This document shows positions 10,641-23,110 of a stretch of 64,000 nucleotides of DNA, in pieces (within the stretch, counting starts at the first letter, position 1; each line of letters opens with the position of its first letter). Position numbers and translations under genes: made by a program. The stretch comes from Lonicera japonica. Lineage: Eukaryota > Streptophyta > Magnoliopsida > Dipsacales > Caprifoliaceae. The stretch covers positions 24,459,839 through 24,523,838 of the forward strand of contig CM038465.1 of the NCBI GenBank assembly GCA_021464415.1, written 5' to 3'. Under the pieces are notes generated by a model. The model did no database searches and was not told where the DNA came from. It worked only from the letters and a program-made list of their open reading frames with translations.

Positions 10641-12417
10641 CAGCCCAACGATGTATGAGCAATGTCAAATTTTTTATATTGCAAAAAATTAAATAGAACT
10701 GTCTATTATATTCTATAATTATTAAAATGTATTGACAAGAAACACATTATATATATATATTTTTTTTTCTGTGTGTTATTTCATATTTCTAGTATCTATC
10801 TTCATTTTATTTAATTTATAACCCGACTATAAACATTTTAATTGTACATATACAATATCATCGGGGCAAAATTAAATTAAATAGCACACATAAAGAAATA
10901 TAAATTACATTTAATGAAAGTTAAATTAAATAAGAATAAATAAATTGAAAAAAAAAAATTGAGCTCATTCTAATATATGCTTGCATGTTATGGGTCATTT
11001 GGGTTTGAAGTTTTTGAAGGCATAGCCTTGTTAGCGATAGTCGAATTACTCGGGCTTGATTTTGTTGTGTTTGAAAGTAATTTGTTTCAAATTTTCGATT
11101 GCATGCTTAATAGTTTGATTTCTTCGTCAAATATAACATTTATTGAAATAGCGTTTATATTTATGTTTAACTAATAAAAAATCTACAACGTTCCATAATA
11201 TAAATCCCATAGTTATTGAGTGATTTTATTTCTTTCTGCGATTTCTTGCAATTAATACATGTTATTAAGTTATTCCGTGTTACATATAACATTAATCTAC
11301 TAGCATGGATAGACTTGCAAAAAAAATATTCATTTAATGTTTATAAATATTATTTTATTAATAATTCAATATTAAAATATCCACTACATTAATAGTACAT
11401 CCACTTTAATTAAGTAAATACAAATATTAAATTCTAAAAAGTTAAAGTAAAATTACGGCTAATAAAGGTGAAAGAAAAAAAAGCAAACAACCTCTTTCGA
11501 TACTTTATCTTCCAGCTCTCCATTTTCGCTCAACAATTTCTAACACTAATCCTTTTCGATGGGACTTAATCTTCTAGCTTTGCTAAAGTTTGTAATGTTG
11601 TAACCAAAATTAAGTTTTTCTACCATTCAATTTTCTTATTATACATATCTTACCAAGACAACATATTAGTTTAGATCTGACATTAGATATTAAGTTAGAT
11701 TATTCTGGAGTTTGTAATGTTGTAACCGAAATTAAGATTTTCTACCAAGCAATTTTCATATTATAATATAGATCTTACAAAGACAACATATTAGTTTCGA
11801 ATTTAACATTAGATATTAAGTCAGGTTCTCCTGAAGTTTTAATGTTGTATCCAAAATTAAATTTTTCTACCAAACTTCAATAAGAATATAATTTAGAGTA
11901 TAAATTCATAAATAAATAAATAAATAATTACATTGAACACACCATTGAATGTTCAATATTTGCTTTATTAGAGGATTACGATGGAAATAAACCATGCTCA
12001 ACACTAATTCATAGTTTTTTTCTTAGCTTCCAATGCCGCGTTAATCCATTATATTGTGGAATCTTCTTTGCGTTGTAAAATATTGTTCGATTCTCTCGTT
12101 AATAAGTGATCTTTCGTTGTCATATGCTCAAACTAATATGATTTTAGGGTTTATATTTCCATCAATCAAATTACTGATAAATTAATCTACTGTTTTTAAT
12201 AAAAGATTTTAAAAAACCTTAAAGGAAAGTAGGAAATAAATTAATATGGAAGTAAATTTTAATTAGGAATCTAATTAAAACTGAAAAATACATTTACAAA
12301 TTAATTTTAAGTGGTGGATTTATATATTTCTCAATTTTTAAAAGGACAATATTATGAAAGTTTATACAAAAATTTCATAAATATTAAAACAATCAAATTT
12401 AACTAGTTTCTTAGAGT
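10641..12417. other. AT-rich DNA, nothing supported
   Basis: No credible coding sequence, RNA gene or element ends were found. There is a short internal duplication at about 11570-11880, where a segment like GTAATGTTGTAACC...TTTTCTACCA recurs three times with roughly 120-bp spacing. Confidence 0.4.
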
Positions 12418-12953
12418 CACTTAAGATCCATCTATCTCTTCCAAGAGATATAAAGCCATTGACAATACAAATACAAGTCAATTCGGGAAGAAATAGAGGA
12501 GTCATATACTCTCTCTTTTCATACCCTCCAGAAATAGAAGGGTCTTATACTCTCTATTTTCATACCCCAAAAAATAGAAGGGTCTTATACTCTCTATTTT
12601 CATAATCCAAAAAATACCAACAACCCTTATACACTCTCTCTACTACACAGTTTATTATTTATTCTATTGAAATATTTGTAATCATAATTCTATACTTATA
12701 AATAGAATTAAGGAAATTATAGAGAGAGAGAAGTTGGTAGATTGTATTATCATCCAAATTGGTCGCCTTTGAGCTAATACAAAACAAGCACACACAAAAG
12801 GAGGACGTACCACTGGAATAGCATAAGCGCTACCGGGGGAACCTACCTTAAAAAAAAAGTCATGTGTTCATCATTACGCCGCATTTATTTTTTATTCACC
12901 GATATTCGCTTATTGATTGGTTAATTATCTATTTCAAGATTTTGACACCATCA
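12418..12953 (+). mobile_element. LTR fragment of the LBD-carrying element family, opposite orientation
   Basis: It matches the reverse complement of the LTRs of copies A and B from AAGATCCATCTATCTC to the terminal GACACCATCA, including the 42-bp internal units. The first part of the LTR is missing and no primer site follows, so it is a truncated LTR remnant in plus orientation. Confidence 0.75.
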
Positions 12954-13369
12954 AAAGATGTTTTCAAATTGCATTGAATCTTGAATAAAACTTAGATTCA
13001 TGTACATTAACAATAATTATAGGCGGCATAAATATTTTTGATATTTACAAAAATTAAATATTCAACTTTGCTACTTTTGTATTGAAAAGGTGTATCAAGT
13101 CTATATGAGGCATGTCAATCTATATACTTAATAGATAATCGTCAATTTGATATATATTTTTTTAAATATCAGAGATTATGCCATGTAGAAGAAGTCGTTC
13201 AAATTTTTGTTAATTAGGTTCAATTTGACAATTTTATTTTTCTTTTTAAATTTCAAAATATTATTAATCTTTCTACCTTTTTTTCCCTCGATTCAAAATT
13301 TGACCACATAGATTGAGAGTGGAGAGGGGGGTATTACTTGGGGACCACTAAAAGTGGAGTAATTTTCAT
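12954..13369. repeat. AT-rich segment with inverted copy at the right edge of the window
   Basis: 13105-13260 matches the reverse complement of about 63840-63998 (blocks GATAATCGTCAATTTGATAT and ATGCCATGTAGAAGAAGTCG). No gene is supported. Confidence 0.55.
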
Positions 13370-13513
13370 TAAATAATTCCCTTACATTCTCTTTAGTGGC
13401 TGGCCCACTTGATTCCTCAACCAAATAATTATCAACTAACTAGAGAGGATTCTAACCGAATTTGTTAAATAAAATTGGGGGATCATATTTTGGACAACAA
13501 GCTATTTTTAGAA
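13370..13513. repeat. Dispersed repeat, left part, split by an insertion
   Basis: It matches the reverse complement of 32186-32345 (CCTCAACCAAATAATTA, GAATTTGTTAAATAAAATTG, CATATTTTGGACAACAAGC). The match breaks at 13513 and resumes at 15644, bracketing an insertion. The right part, 15644-15732, matches the reverse complements of 32136-32180 and 31128-31180. Confidence 0.6.
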
Positions 13514-15643
13514 TGGATTTTACTAGTATGAAAGACGCTATCAATTTTTAAACTTACAGAGAATTTTTAATCATAAATTTGAGAAAAATATCCACTCTTA
13601 TTCAAACTTTGTATTTAGTTTTTAAATAAAAATCTACTATCATTAAATTCATAATTACAAAATTAGGACTATATTTTGTCTTTTACACAAATTCACCAAT
13701 CTAATATTTGTATTAAAGTTATATTAGATTTCTCCATTACGAATTAGAAATAGGATATACTCAAGTATATAATTTTTTTTTATATTTATAAAGAGACTTT
13801 AAAACTAAAGCTATTAAACTATTAAAAGGTGTTAAAGGTTATTTGATAATTCTTTTAAAATCTTGTGAAATTCTAAAATCCCATAAATTAGCGAATTTCA
13901 GAATTTTCTTAAAAAGTTGCGATTTTGATGATCTCGCCTACTCAAAAAAGTTTGGGATTTTGACAATCGTGCCTACTCGATCAAAATAATGATGTATTTA
14001 GTATTTTCCTCTTTTATATACACTTCCCATTTATCGAATATTTCTCCTACAAAAGATGAATTTGATTTATTTAAAACCAAACCATTAATTAGAACACTAT
14101 TATATAAATATTTGATTATTAATTTGAGATAAAAAAATTAATTTGAAATATCACAATAAAAATACAAGAATTTATTGAGTTCTTTAATTTTATTAGCTTT
14201 TGTTTATGTTAATATCATGTAGGTTTTCAAAGAAAAAAATTATGTTACTACTTTATATAAATTTTCTAGTTTCATTTCTCAATAATTGCACCAACATATC
14301 ATTAATGATACTCCTCACACAAATCAAGTATTTTACTTTTTATTGTTCATGTTATTATCAAAAAGGGCCTAAATGAAATATTTAATATTAGTTCTTTAAA
14401 TATTATTTAAAGTAAATGCTTCTATCTTTTAGGGGTTAAAAATGTTAATAATATAAAGATATGGTAAAAGTTGGGTTATAAAAATATTATTTAAAGTGAG
14501 TTTTATTTTTAGGGGTTAAAATGCTAATAATATAAAGATATGATGAAAGTTGATAAGTTCAAAAATCGAAAGTTTATCTGGTTAAAGTATTTGACCAAAT
14601 AAATAATCATAATTCATCTATAAGTTTTTCATAAAACTGACAGACTTTTTGTGATATATCATATTTTTCTATTGATAAAAGTTATATATTTTAATTTTAA
14701 TAATTAAATATATATGTGAACTTTGTGCGTGTCCACGTTGGTGGACTAAAATGTGTGTGAAGATGAAATTTTAAACTGCCACCTTGCTTGTTATATATGC
14801 CTTACGTGGCCATTAAATTGGAGGCCTTATTTTGTGGGCCCATTTGCTTTCCCTCTTATTTATATTATTAGTAACATTTATTGTGTATAAGTTAGGAGAG
14901 GAAAAAAAGGGGGAGGAGCTTCGGGGTAGCCGTGGGAGTAATGGTGAAAGTTTGGGGAATTTTGTGATAATTTTATGGTGTTAATTTTGAGGTAAGGAAC
15001 TGTACCTAACATGTATTTAAATTTTTAGAGTATTCATTTGTTATCTCTTATGTTGTATTTTTCTTAAATTTATTATGTTGATTGAATTCGGTATATTTAT
15101 TTGGCCTCATTAATTGGTGTTATATATATTAATGTTGGCTAAATTATGTGGAACCAATTAGTGCATGGTTAAATTTCTTCGCCAATCAGTCCTAATAAGC
15201 CAGTCGTGTAAGGCTTTGGAGATAAGCTTCGACTTGGTGAGATGGGTGAGGTGGGTGGCATGCCGAGAGGGACCCGTGTATGATGCCAGTTGATGATTTG
15301 TTGAATTTTCAGTATTGTTGAATTACCGAGGTTGTTGTGAATATTTTATTGTTAATTAAATATTCTGTCGAGATGTTTCCACTCCTGTATGTTATGTACT
15401 ACCCCCTTTCTTTTTTTATACCGCAGGTCTCTTGGAACGGAGTTGATTTTTGACTAGCGAGTCGGGCGTAGTGTAGTTTACTATTTTTGTAGATAGTGGA
15501 GAGCTTTGTATTGTAATTTGTATAGTGAGGAGATTGTAGATTGTATTTTTATTTTTTTTACAAATTAATTTGATTTATAAAATGGAGTTGAATTTGATTT
15601 TCTTTTATCGCATTTCGGACCCAGCCGGGTTAGGTCATTACAC
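13514..15643. mobile_element. 2.13-kb insertion with 8-bp direct repeats, ending in a gypsy-type LTR end
   Basis: The 8-mer TTTTAGAA flanks it at 13506-13513 and 15644-15651, at the point where the surrounding repeat is interrupted. The last 800 bases look like the 3' part of a Ty3/gypsy LTR, ending CCGGGTTAGGTCATTACA at 15642. No matching TGTAATGACC start was found, so the LTR is probably truncated or the insertion is composite. A diverged tandem copy of about 80 bp (GGGGTTAAA...TAATATAAAGATATG) lies near 14430-14550. No protein-coding stretch is supported. Confidence 0.4.
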
Positions 15644-15732
15644 TTTTAGAAAAAGGTAAACCTTTTGTTCAAAATATCACCACCCTGGAAAAGGCATTTA
15701 ATCGGGGCGTATTAAAATTGGCAAATAGTTTA

Positions 15733-17396
15733 TGATAAACGCATAATATTATCATGTTTAAGCTCTTTCCCGGAGTCACATGACGCGTTTGTTGCTTTAA
15801 TTCTGCCTAATTATCCACTTATCTCGAGATTAGTGCCTTAGCGAGTTTTGTATCTAACATGGCCCAAGTTGGTGTGTATTTTGTAGCCTTCCATGTGTTT
15901 GTAGGATTTGGATACAATGGCATTGCATGAAGTGATCAAGAGCAAGTCTAGATAACTTGCAAAAGTGCTGAGTGAAAAGTTCCAGGCCCATGATCGATCA
16001 TAGGCAAAGCCATGATCGATCATGGCTTCCAAAATTCTGGCAGAACACTCCCATGATTGATCATGGGCATAACCATGATCGATCATGATCTGGTGGGGAC
16101 AGCCACCAACTTCTACTTTTAGCTTTATTTTGGGGATTAATGTTCCTAGATATTTTTCCATGTTTTGTTAATTAATTAAAGGACACCTTTAGCTATTGTT
16201 TTAGTCTAGGGGATCAAGGTAGATAGAGTTGATCTAATTTTACACACTTACAAGTTCTAAAGAGAAGGGAGAGCTCTTGGAGTGTTGTTCTTCATTTTCC
16301 ATTGTAAGTGTTTAATTTGTAAGAATAATTTCTTCTTCTATAATATTTATTTTTGCATTTATTATGGAGTAGTCTATTACTAAGGTTACGGAGGTTGATT
16401 GCGATATGATTTTCAGTGATTAATGGCTCAATCCATGTTTAGAGTTTGATAAACATTTGTGAATCCTTTTCTTCATCATATCTTCCATTATTTCAAGCTT
16501 CTAGGTATTTTCATATTAAGTTAAGACTTTATATGCCTTGTGTATTTAGTTCTTGGTTGTTAATGAACATACAACATATTTATATATTTCTAGAAAGCTT
16601 GTAGTCTCTTTCCATCATCCATGGAGCTTTTTCCTCTTTGTAGAAATTATGAATAGTTTTGAAACTCCATAGATGGATTATAAATTTGTTTAGCTTATCC
16701 TTGATTCATTTATTGATATATTGAGTGCTTCTTACACTATATGTGATACTTAGACTCTTTATTTTCTACCCTAAGTGATAAACGACGAGTTGACGAATTT
16801 ATCCCATAAACTTCATTCCGTTTCATTGTTAGGATTCACTTTCTAATTTTCATTCTTTAAATTATGAGATTTTATACACTTGCTTTATGTTAAATCTTTT
16901 TATGATGAGTTTGCCATATCTATCTCGGATTAGCTTCATCGGGAATGGGTTGCCTTGCTTCACATCCGTAGCTAAGAAGTAGGAATGATTACCTCGTTTT
17001 TGGTGGAATGTTGTTCATCTCTCTCTTGATATAGCTTCAATTCGGGAATGAGTCGCCTAGCATCGCACCCTTTGCTATTGAGAGATACACCAACATTTCA
17101 CATATCTCGAGAAACCTTGTGTTGAAGTCTTTGTATGAGTTAGTGATCACCGTCTCTTAAACCGTAACTAATCTCCACTTACCTTAGTGCTTTCTTATTA
17201 ATTTTCACAACCATTTTACCTTTTCGTTGTTTCACAACAAATCCAGCTTACAAAATCTGAAAACCATTTAATCCGTAATCCATTCCATTCCTTTTTGACT
17301 ATCCTTGTGGTTCGACACTCGGACTTTCGAGACTATATTACAACTTGACGAGCCTGCACTTGGGCTAACACAAAGCGCATTAATTAAGCGAAGTCA
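15733..17396 (+). mobile_element. 5' LTR of an Athila-type Ty3/gypsy element
   Basis: The right end is fixed by the TCA directly before AGTTTTTGGCGCCGTTGCCG, the standard Athila-type primer region. The left end is set where homology to the neighbouring repeat stops (TGATAAACG at 15733); this is inferred, giving about 1.66 kb with TGA...TCA ends. Four CATGATCGATCATG palindromes lie at 15988-16087. The open frames inside the LTR are not genes. Confidence 0.6.
15988..16087 (+). promoter_or_regulatory. CCATGATCGATCATGG palindrome cluster in the Athila-type LTR
   Basis: Four sites: 15988-16003, 16009-16026 (perfect 18-mer GCCATGATCGATCATGGC), 16050-16067 (central C to T change) and 16074-16087. 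Starts are about 22, 41 and 22 bp apart. Each has ATCGAT, or its deaminated form, at the centre. Confidence 0.6.
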
Positions 17397-17402
17397 AGTT
17401 TT

Positions 17403-17420
17403 TGGCGCCGTTGCCGGGGA
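17403..17420 (+). other. Primer-binding site of the Athila-type element
   Basis: TGGCGCCGTTGCCGGGGA, seven bases after the LTR end, is the conserved primer region of plant Athila-type elements. Confidence 0.8.
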
Positions 17421-17614
17421 TAAGGCAAAAGGAGGATTCTGGGTTTTGTATAAAACCATTCTCTGTAAGTATCTCTCTGTTCAATTAATTTATTTGTCTT
17501 TCTTATTCTTGTTTCATTTTGTAGAGTTTTCGAGGAGCTATTCGAATTGTTTTCCAAGCACATGCAAGGGCAATTTTTGTGGATATTCGAATTAGTCCTC
17601 CCCCGTCACTAAGA

Positions 17615-18822
17615 ATGGCAAATCAAGGTAGAGCGGCGGACCACAAAAGTGATAACGAGGGGGAAGGAGTGACCAACGTTCCTCCGGTTCGCACCATGAG
17701 GGATTAGCTTCAACCACCTCGGACAACGTCTAACTCGTGCATTGTTCTTCCCGCCAGTCAAGCAGAAATTTTTTCCTTCAAGCCGGGTATGCTTCAACAT
17801 ATCCCTTTCTTCCATGGTATGGAATCTGAAAACCCATATTTATATTTGAAAGACTTTGAAGAAATATGCTCCACGTTTCGTGAAGCAAACACTAATGAGG
17901 AGGTTATGTGTTTAAAACTATTCCCTTTTTCCTTAAAAGGTAAAGAAAAAATTTGGTTGAATGCTCAAAGACCGCAATCTATTCGGTCTTGGCAAGCACT
18001 TCAATCAGAGTTTTTAAAAAAATTCTTTCCCGTCCAACAAACCAATGCTTTAAGAAGGGCGATATCTAATTTTTCGCCAAAAGAAAATGAAAGTTTTTAT
18101 AAGTGTTGGGAAAGATACAAGGAACTTTTAAACGCATGCCCTCACTATGGACCCGAAATATGGAGCCTCGTAAGTTACTTCTATGAATCCCTTACTCCCG
18201 AGATGCATACTTTTACAGAGACCATGTGCAATGGTCATTTTTTGAGTAAGAATCCCGATGAGGCTTTATTATACTTTGATGAATTAGCGAAAGGTGCCCA
18301 AAATTGGAACACCTATACCGAAGAACCTAAAGCCAGAACTCAAGAAAAGGGTGGGTTGTACCAAGTATCCAACGAGGATGACATGGGTGCGAGATTATTC
18401 CAATTGTCTAAGAAAGTAGAGGCAATGGAGGCAAGTAAGCTTAGAGAGGTCAATCTAGTATCCTCGAGTCAGTTATGTATCGTTTGTGAAAACTCGGGAC
18501 ACACTACCGAGGATTGCCTTACTATTCCCGCTTTCCGGAAAGTCCTTAAAAATCCCGTCCAAGTCGATGCTTTGCACCAGTATAACCAAAATTGAAACCA
18601 AAATGACCCTTAATCTCAAAGGTACAACGAGGGATGGAAGAATCACCCCAATTTCGGTTGGAGAGGGAATCAAAGTCAGAACCACAACCAATATCATCAA
18701 AACCAAAGGCAACAACAACCTCAAAACTCTTTTGTTCCACCCCAAAGTCAAAATCCCAACCAAAACTTAGAAGCTTTGTTGAGGTCATTTGTGGACAAAA
18801 CGATCGTGATGTGGGGGAGTTA
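17615..18822 (+). pseudogene. gag: Athila-type gag, decayed and cut off before pol
   Basis: From the ATG at 17615 the frame shows a short N-terminal region, an in-frame TAG at 17705-17707, then the conserved CIVLP and FKPGMLQHIPFFHG segments. The retrotransposon gag domain follows (LFPFSLKGKEKIWLN, FLKKFFPVQQTNALRR, SFYKCWERYKELLNACPHYG). A zinc knuckle CX2CX4HX4C (CIVCENSGHTTEDC) sits at about 18477-18518. The frame stops at 18593-18595 and again shortly after, but in-frame Gln/Asn-rich sequence typical of the Athila gag C-terminus (PNFGWRGNQSQNHNQ) continues to about 18820. Homology then ends abruptly, and no protease or RT follows. Gag would package element RNA; this copy cannot make it intact. 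Confidence 0.85.
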
Positions 18823-20264
18823 AAAACTCAAATGTCTAAACTCAACCTTTTTCCTGGTAATGTCGTTGCCTATTAGGCTTTGCCTATTTATTAGGTTAAA
18901 AACCACCGAGTTAGTTCAAAAAACATGATTGAAATTTCGATTATTACCAACTAACTCAGCGAGTATTGTTGCAATAAGTCTTCTCGTGTAAATTCAGTCA
19001 ATTATTGATTATGTTAACGTTAGAGTTCGCTTAAAAAGTATACAAATTAAACTAGAGTTCTTAATTTGAGATAAAAATATTACTATTCAACCCATCAAAT
19101 TCAACATGTAAGTACAACTTATAAATATTATATTTTAATCATCTATACAATAACTATTGTATTTTTTTATAGAAGCAATTGGTTAATAGAGGGTTCACCG
19201 AGAAAAAATAATTAATCTATGTAGAAGGAAAATAATAGAGTAATGTTCTAAGAAAAAAAAAAACCAAGTAAAGTTCTAATTAATGGTTCTTATCTCATGT
19301 TGGCATCAGCAACGGAAGAGATTGTTAAGGCGACGGATCAATGGCTGAGCAGCAATATTGCTCTTTAGTCTTTACTTATGCCATAGATTGAATATTATTA
19401 AATTTCGTGCATATAAGACCCAATAATTTTAATTTTTACAGTAGTGATATAACATTGCTAGTCAATGAACAACCAATTTTGCCATACAACACAAATTTTT
19501 TATAATATTTTATATTCGTACCACCTCAATTATATTCTTGCATACAATGAAATTTGAAAGCAAAATTCACATGCATGCTAGCTACCCAAACACTATTACA
19601 GTAAAAAAAAAAAATGATCGCGCGTAAACTTTTGGAAAACATGGGTCAAAGGCCCCTCTTGGATTTGGAAAGCATTCATATTAGGTACAGGGGGCTTTGT
19701 GCAAACTTTGAAACATAACGTTAGGTTAGTAAACATTTGATAACTTTGGGGCATGCCTATAATTATTGTTAGGGAAGCAAAAACGTAATTTATTTTATTT
19801 TTGAACACCATTAATTATATAGAAACTAATCTTGCCCCCCTAAATTTCACATATTGTACGTTTGACCTTTTATTGGATAGTTTACATACATTTTTCACAA
19901 ATTTAACAGTTAGAAAAACAATCAAATGTCTAAATTTTTCACTTTTAGATTAAAAGGACACTTATACCCATATTCTATTTCCAACATATATCTCTTCTCC
20001 CACCCTACTTTCTCACTAAGTTGAATCCACTTTCAATTCATATGGGAGGAAACCATTATCTATTTGCAATGTTTTCCATTTTTTTTTGTTTTATACTTAA
20101 ATTGGTAAAACTTGTTACTTTATAGTTATGCTTTAGAGAATAATACATTTGAACTTGTGACTTAATATTTGCTTTATTATTTGATCATAATTTATCAAGT
20201 GTAATATATTTAGATAAGAAGCGCGCAGTTTTATTACATAATGACAATTTGGAGAGAAATATAA
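18823..20264. other. AT-rich DNA after the truncation of the Athila-type element
   Basis: No gene, RNA or element ends are supported. The open frames at 19596-19811 are short and unlike known proteins. Confidence 0.4.
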
Positions 20265-20280
20265 CACTACCTGAAACAGA

Positions 20281-20740
20281 CACTTAGGAGACATAGAAAT
20301 TATGTCTCCTAAGAACTGATGTATGTCGCCTAAGCCTTGGGCGACTTACCGTATGTCGCCTAAGTGGTGTTTCCCAAGCTCTTAGGCGACATACAAATAT
20401 AGTATGTCGCTTAAGTGGTTGACTTAGGAGACATAAGCAATAGAGTATGTCTCCTAAGTCAATCACTTAGGAGACATAATAAATAGAGTATGTCTCCTAA
20501 GTTGTCGACTTACGAGACATAACCAATAGAATATGTCTCTTAAGTGGTTACTTGGGAGACATAAGCAATTGAGTATGTCTCTTAAGTGTACCACTTAGGC
20601 GACATAAGCAATAGAGTATGTCTCGTAAGTGTACCAGTTAGGAGACATATCAATTAAAGTATGTCACCTAAGTCTGTTTAGTTAAAGGTAAAATACCAAC
20701 ACTTAGGCGACATACATTTATTTGTATGTCTCCTAAGATG
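20281..20740. repeat. Left subterminal repeat array of the CACTA element
   Basis: About 15 copies of a 13-mer CTTAGGAGACATA or CTTAGGCGACATA alternate in inverted pairs separated by 5-15 bases, e.g. CTTAGGAGACATA at 20282 pairing with TATGTCTCCTAAG at 20299. Each pair can fold as a hairpin. The variable position alternates between GGAGAC and GGCGAC. Confidence 0.8.
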
Positions 20741-21111
20741 TTCCAAACCTGCTTCATAATAGATTGTATTATTGTACAACCCACCCGTACTTTTCTACAA
20801 ATCAAGCTGCATTATAAATTTGATACTAATTCATTCACACACCCAATTCAATCACACAAAAACTTTTCTACAAATCATCATGCAATATAAATTTGATATC
20901 AATTCATTCATACACACAAAAACAGGCTAAAATTGAAATGTACAAAGTATAATAGTACATGCCAAAATTGAAATGTAAAAAATCTATTTACAAGCCAAAA
21001 TTCAAGTATAGAATAAAAATATCATAAGTCTAACAATAACGAGAAAATAAAGAAGTCTATATATAAAGATGTAAAATAGTTTATAAATAAACAAGTCTAT
21101 CACTAAACCTC

Positions 21112-21255
21112 TCATGGTCTACCACCATTCGTAGGAAGATTCACCATCATCGATGATATTAAATCTCGTACCCGCGCTTCCATCGCCTCATTGCTTGCTT
21201 TCTGCCACGCCTCATCGCTTACTTTTTGTAGCACTTCCATCTCCTCATTATTAAA
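21112..21255 (-). pseudogene. C-terminal exon of a CACTA-associated transposase (Ptta/En/Spm-like)
   Basis: On the minus strand an open stretch of about 48 codons follows a possible splice acceptor (CAG) and ends at a TGA (21112-21114). It reads as a charged helix (EEMEVLQKVSDEAWQKASNE, then ARVRDLISSMM) and ends LPTNGGRP. Such a tail is typical of the plant Transposase_24-type protein of CACTA elements, but the match is short. The upstream exons are not recognisable. Confidence 0.4.
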
Positions 21256-21690
21256 CTGTTAAAAAAACTGCATTAAAATAGCTCATAACCTGCCTAAAAA
21301 CTGCATTAAAATTGCATAAAAATAGCTCAAAAGATGCTAAAAAACAGCTCTAAAAACTGCACTGAAATTGTTCAAAAATAACACTAATTAACTCAACGTT
21401 AAACTGTTCAAAAAACTGCACTAAAATAGTTCATAACCTGCTTAAAAACTGCACTGAAATTGCATAAAAATAGCTCAAAAGCTGCTCAAAAACAGCTCTA
21501 AAAACTGTTCAAAAACTGCACTGAAATTGTTCAAAAACAGCGCTAATTAACTCTGCATTCAACTGCTCAAAAAACTGCACTAAAACAGCTCATTGCCTAC
21601 CTAAAAGATGCACTGAAATTGCATAAAAACAACTCTAAAATCTGCTCAAAAGCTGCCCAAAAACTGCTCTAAAAACTGCTCAAAATCTAT
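21250..21690. repeat. About 150-bp tandem repeat built from AAAACTGC-like units
   Basis: Three higher-order units begin TAAACTGTT(C)AAAAAACTGC at about 21251, 21401 and 21557. Each consists of short diverged words such as AAAAACTGCACTGAAATTG and CAAAAACAGCTC. It lies in a probable intron of the minus-strand gene. Confidence 0.65.
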
Positions 21691-22140
21691 ATATATTTTA
21701 TGAACTATCCCTAGTCACTTGCAGCCAAAGCTGAGGTTTTGGAGTTATCTTCAGTTCAGAAACAATTGCTTAGGTCTCACATATATACACATTGATAATG
21801 CTGAAATTAAGTTTTATAACTGATATATTTGGAATAATCTTAAGACTTTGAGTGGATAGATTCATTTGAAGAAGCTGGGATTTACTTGCAAAAATATTAT
21901 TTGTTATTTTATACTTTCTATGGTTCCCTAGATCCACCTCCAATGGTCAGTGCATGCTTTATCTAATGAGGGCTCAACATCGAGAATATGACAATTTTTT
22001 TGTAGATGATTTTGAATTGCAGAATTAAGCACACTAGATTCAATGCTGACTAGATTCAATGCTGAAGGATTTGGAGTTTATGTGAGTCTTTTGAGGACGA
22101 GATACTAGGAACTTAGCAATCTATGGTTCTACTGATTCAA
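21691..22140. other. CACTA interior, nothing recognised
   Basis: No coding stretch or repeat could be identified. The region lies between the AAAACTGC repeat and the SET-like fragment. Confidence 0.35.
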
Positions 22141-22260
22141 TCCAACAGCAGCTTCTGCTTCTACTGATGCTGCAGCTGATGAAAGAAGATCTTAAAATCC
22201 TCCAGCCAATTCAATTCGAAAAGCATTTATACGAATCCGCGCCAGCACGCCAATGACCAT
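22141..22260 (-). pseudogene. Possible captured fragment of a plant SET-domain protein (ATXR4/SDG38-like)
   Basis: The minus strand reads MVIGVLARIRINAFRIELAG, then a stop, then DLLSSAAASVEAEAAVG, after which the resemblance stops as if at an exon edge. From memory, this combination resembles the start of the SET region in ATXR4-type methyltransferases of plants. The fragment is about 40 codons, has an in-frame TAA and lies on the same strand as the CACTA genes. CACTA elements are known to pick up host gene pieces. The identification is tentative. Confidence 0.4.
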
Positions 22261-23110
22261 TGCTTGGTTAGAACTAGTAAATAAAAAGATCATTGGTCCA
22301 TTAAACTCAAATACAAAGCATCAAGCAAGTTAAATTATTTATAACAGATAAAAATATAAAAGAAAAGAGAGTAGCTTTTATAGCCATAGAGAAGATACAC
22401 GTCATCTGTTCGTCAAATGAAAAAGAAAAAAAAAACTTTTGAATTAAAGAATTGATAGTGGGCAACTTATAGGCAACAATAAGAAAGGCAAAGTGCTGTG
22501 CAGAATGCAGATGTTGTTTGATGGCAGTAGCATGGTGTCTATGGATGGCATGAAAGGAATGCTAGGGCGATTGAAGATTGATTACCAGAGGCCAGTGAAG
22601 TGTGGTTCAAAATTAAATAAGTGTACTAAATTATATATATATATATATATAATTTTCTTTTAAATAATAAAATTTTATTATTTATAATTTCTATAAAAAT
22701 TATAATTACTTCATCCAAATACGTTCCTATACGGGTTTTTAATTTTTCATTATCTATCTCGACAACCTTACGTCCATATTAAAAGTTGTATTAAGAATTT
22801 ATTTATTTCTTTTAGAAACATGAGGCAGAACTAGTAATATATTAATAGCAAGTGTAGTTAATTAACTTAAATATATATATATATATCTGTGTGTGTTACA
22901 GTTTGCCAAATCCAAATGCCGAACAAAATAACCTCCACCTCATGCTCTTTTGGCATTTTCCCCAATTTGTTCTTTATTATAACATCACATATCAACCCAA
23001 GTGAAGGGTATGAATTTGAAATTTATCTATACACACAAGGGTATGAATTTGAACATCAACAAAAGCTACGCCATCAAAGAGACAAATAACAAGTGGCAGT
23101 GGGTCTTACC
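22261..23110. other. CACTA interior, AT-rich, nothing firmly recognised
   Basis: Contains (TA)n at 22635-22650 and 22872-22885, and a direct repeat AAGGGTATGAATTTGAA at about 23005 and 23038. A short open stretch at 22455-22600 has no recognisable relatives. Confidence 0.35.

Noticed and set aside
15838..16161. 107-codon minus-strand open frame
   Set aside because: Falls inside the Athila-type LTR over the palindrome cluster; codes for repeats of the motif only.
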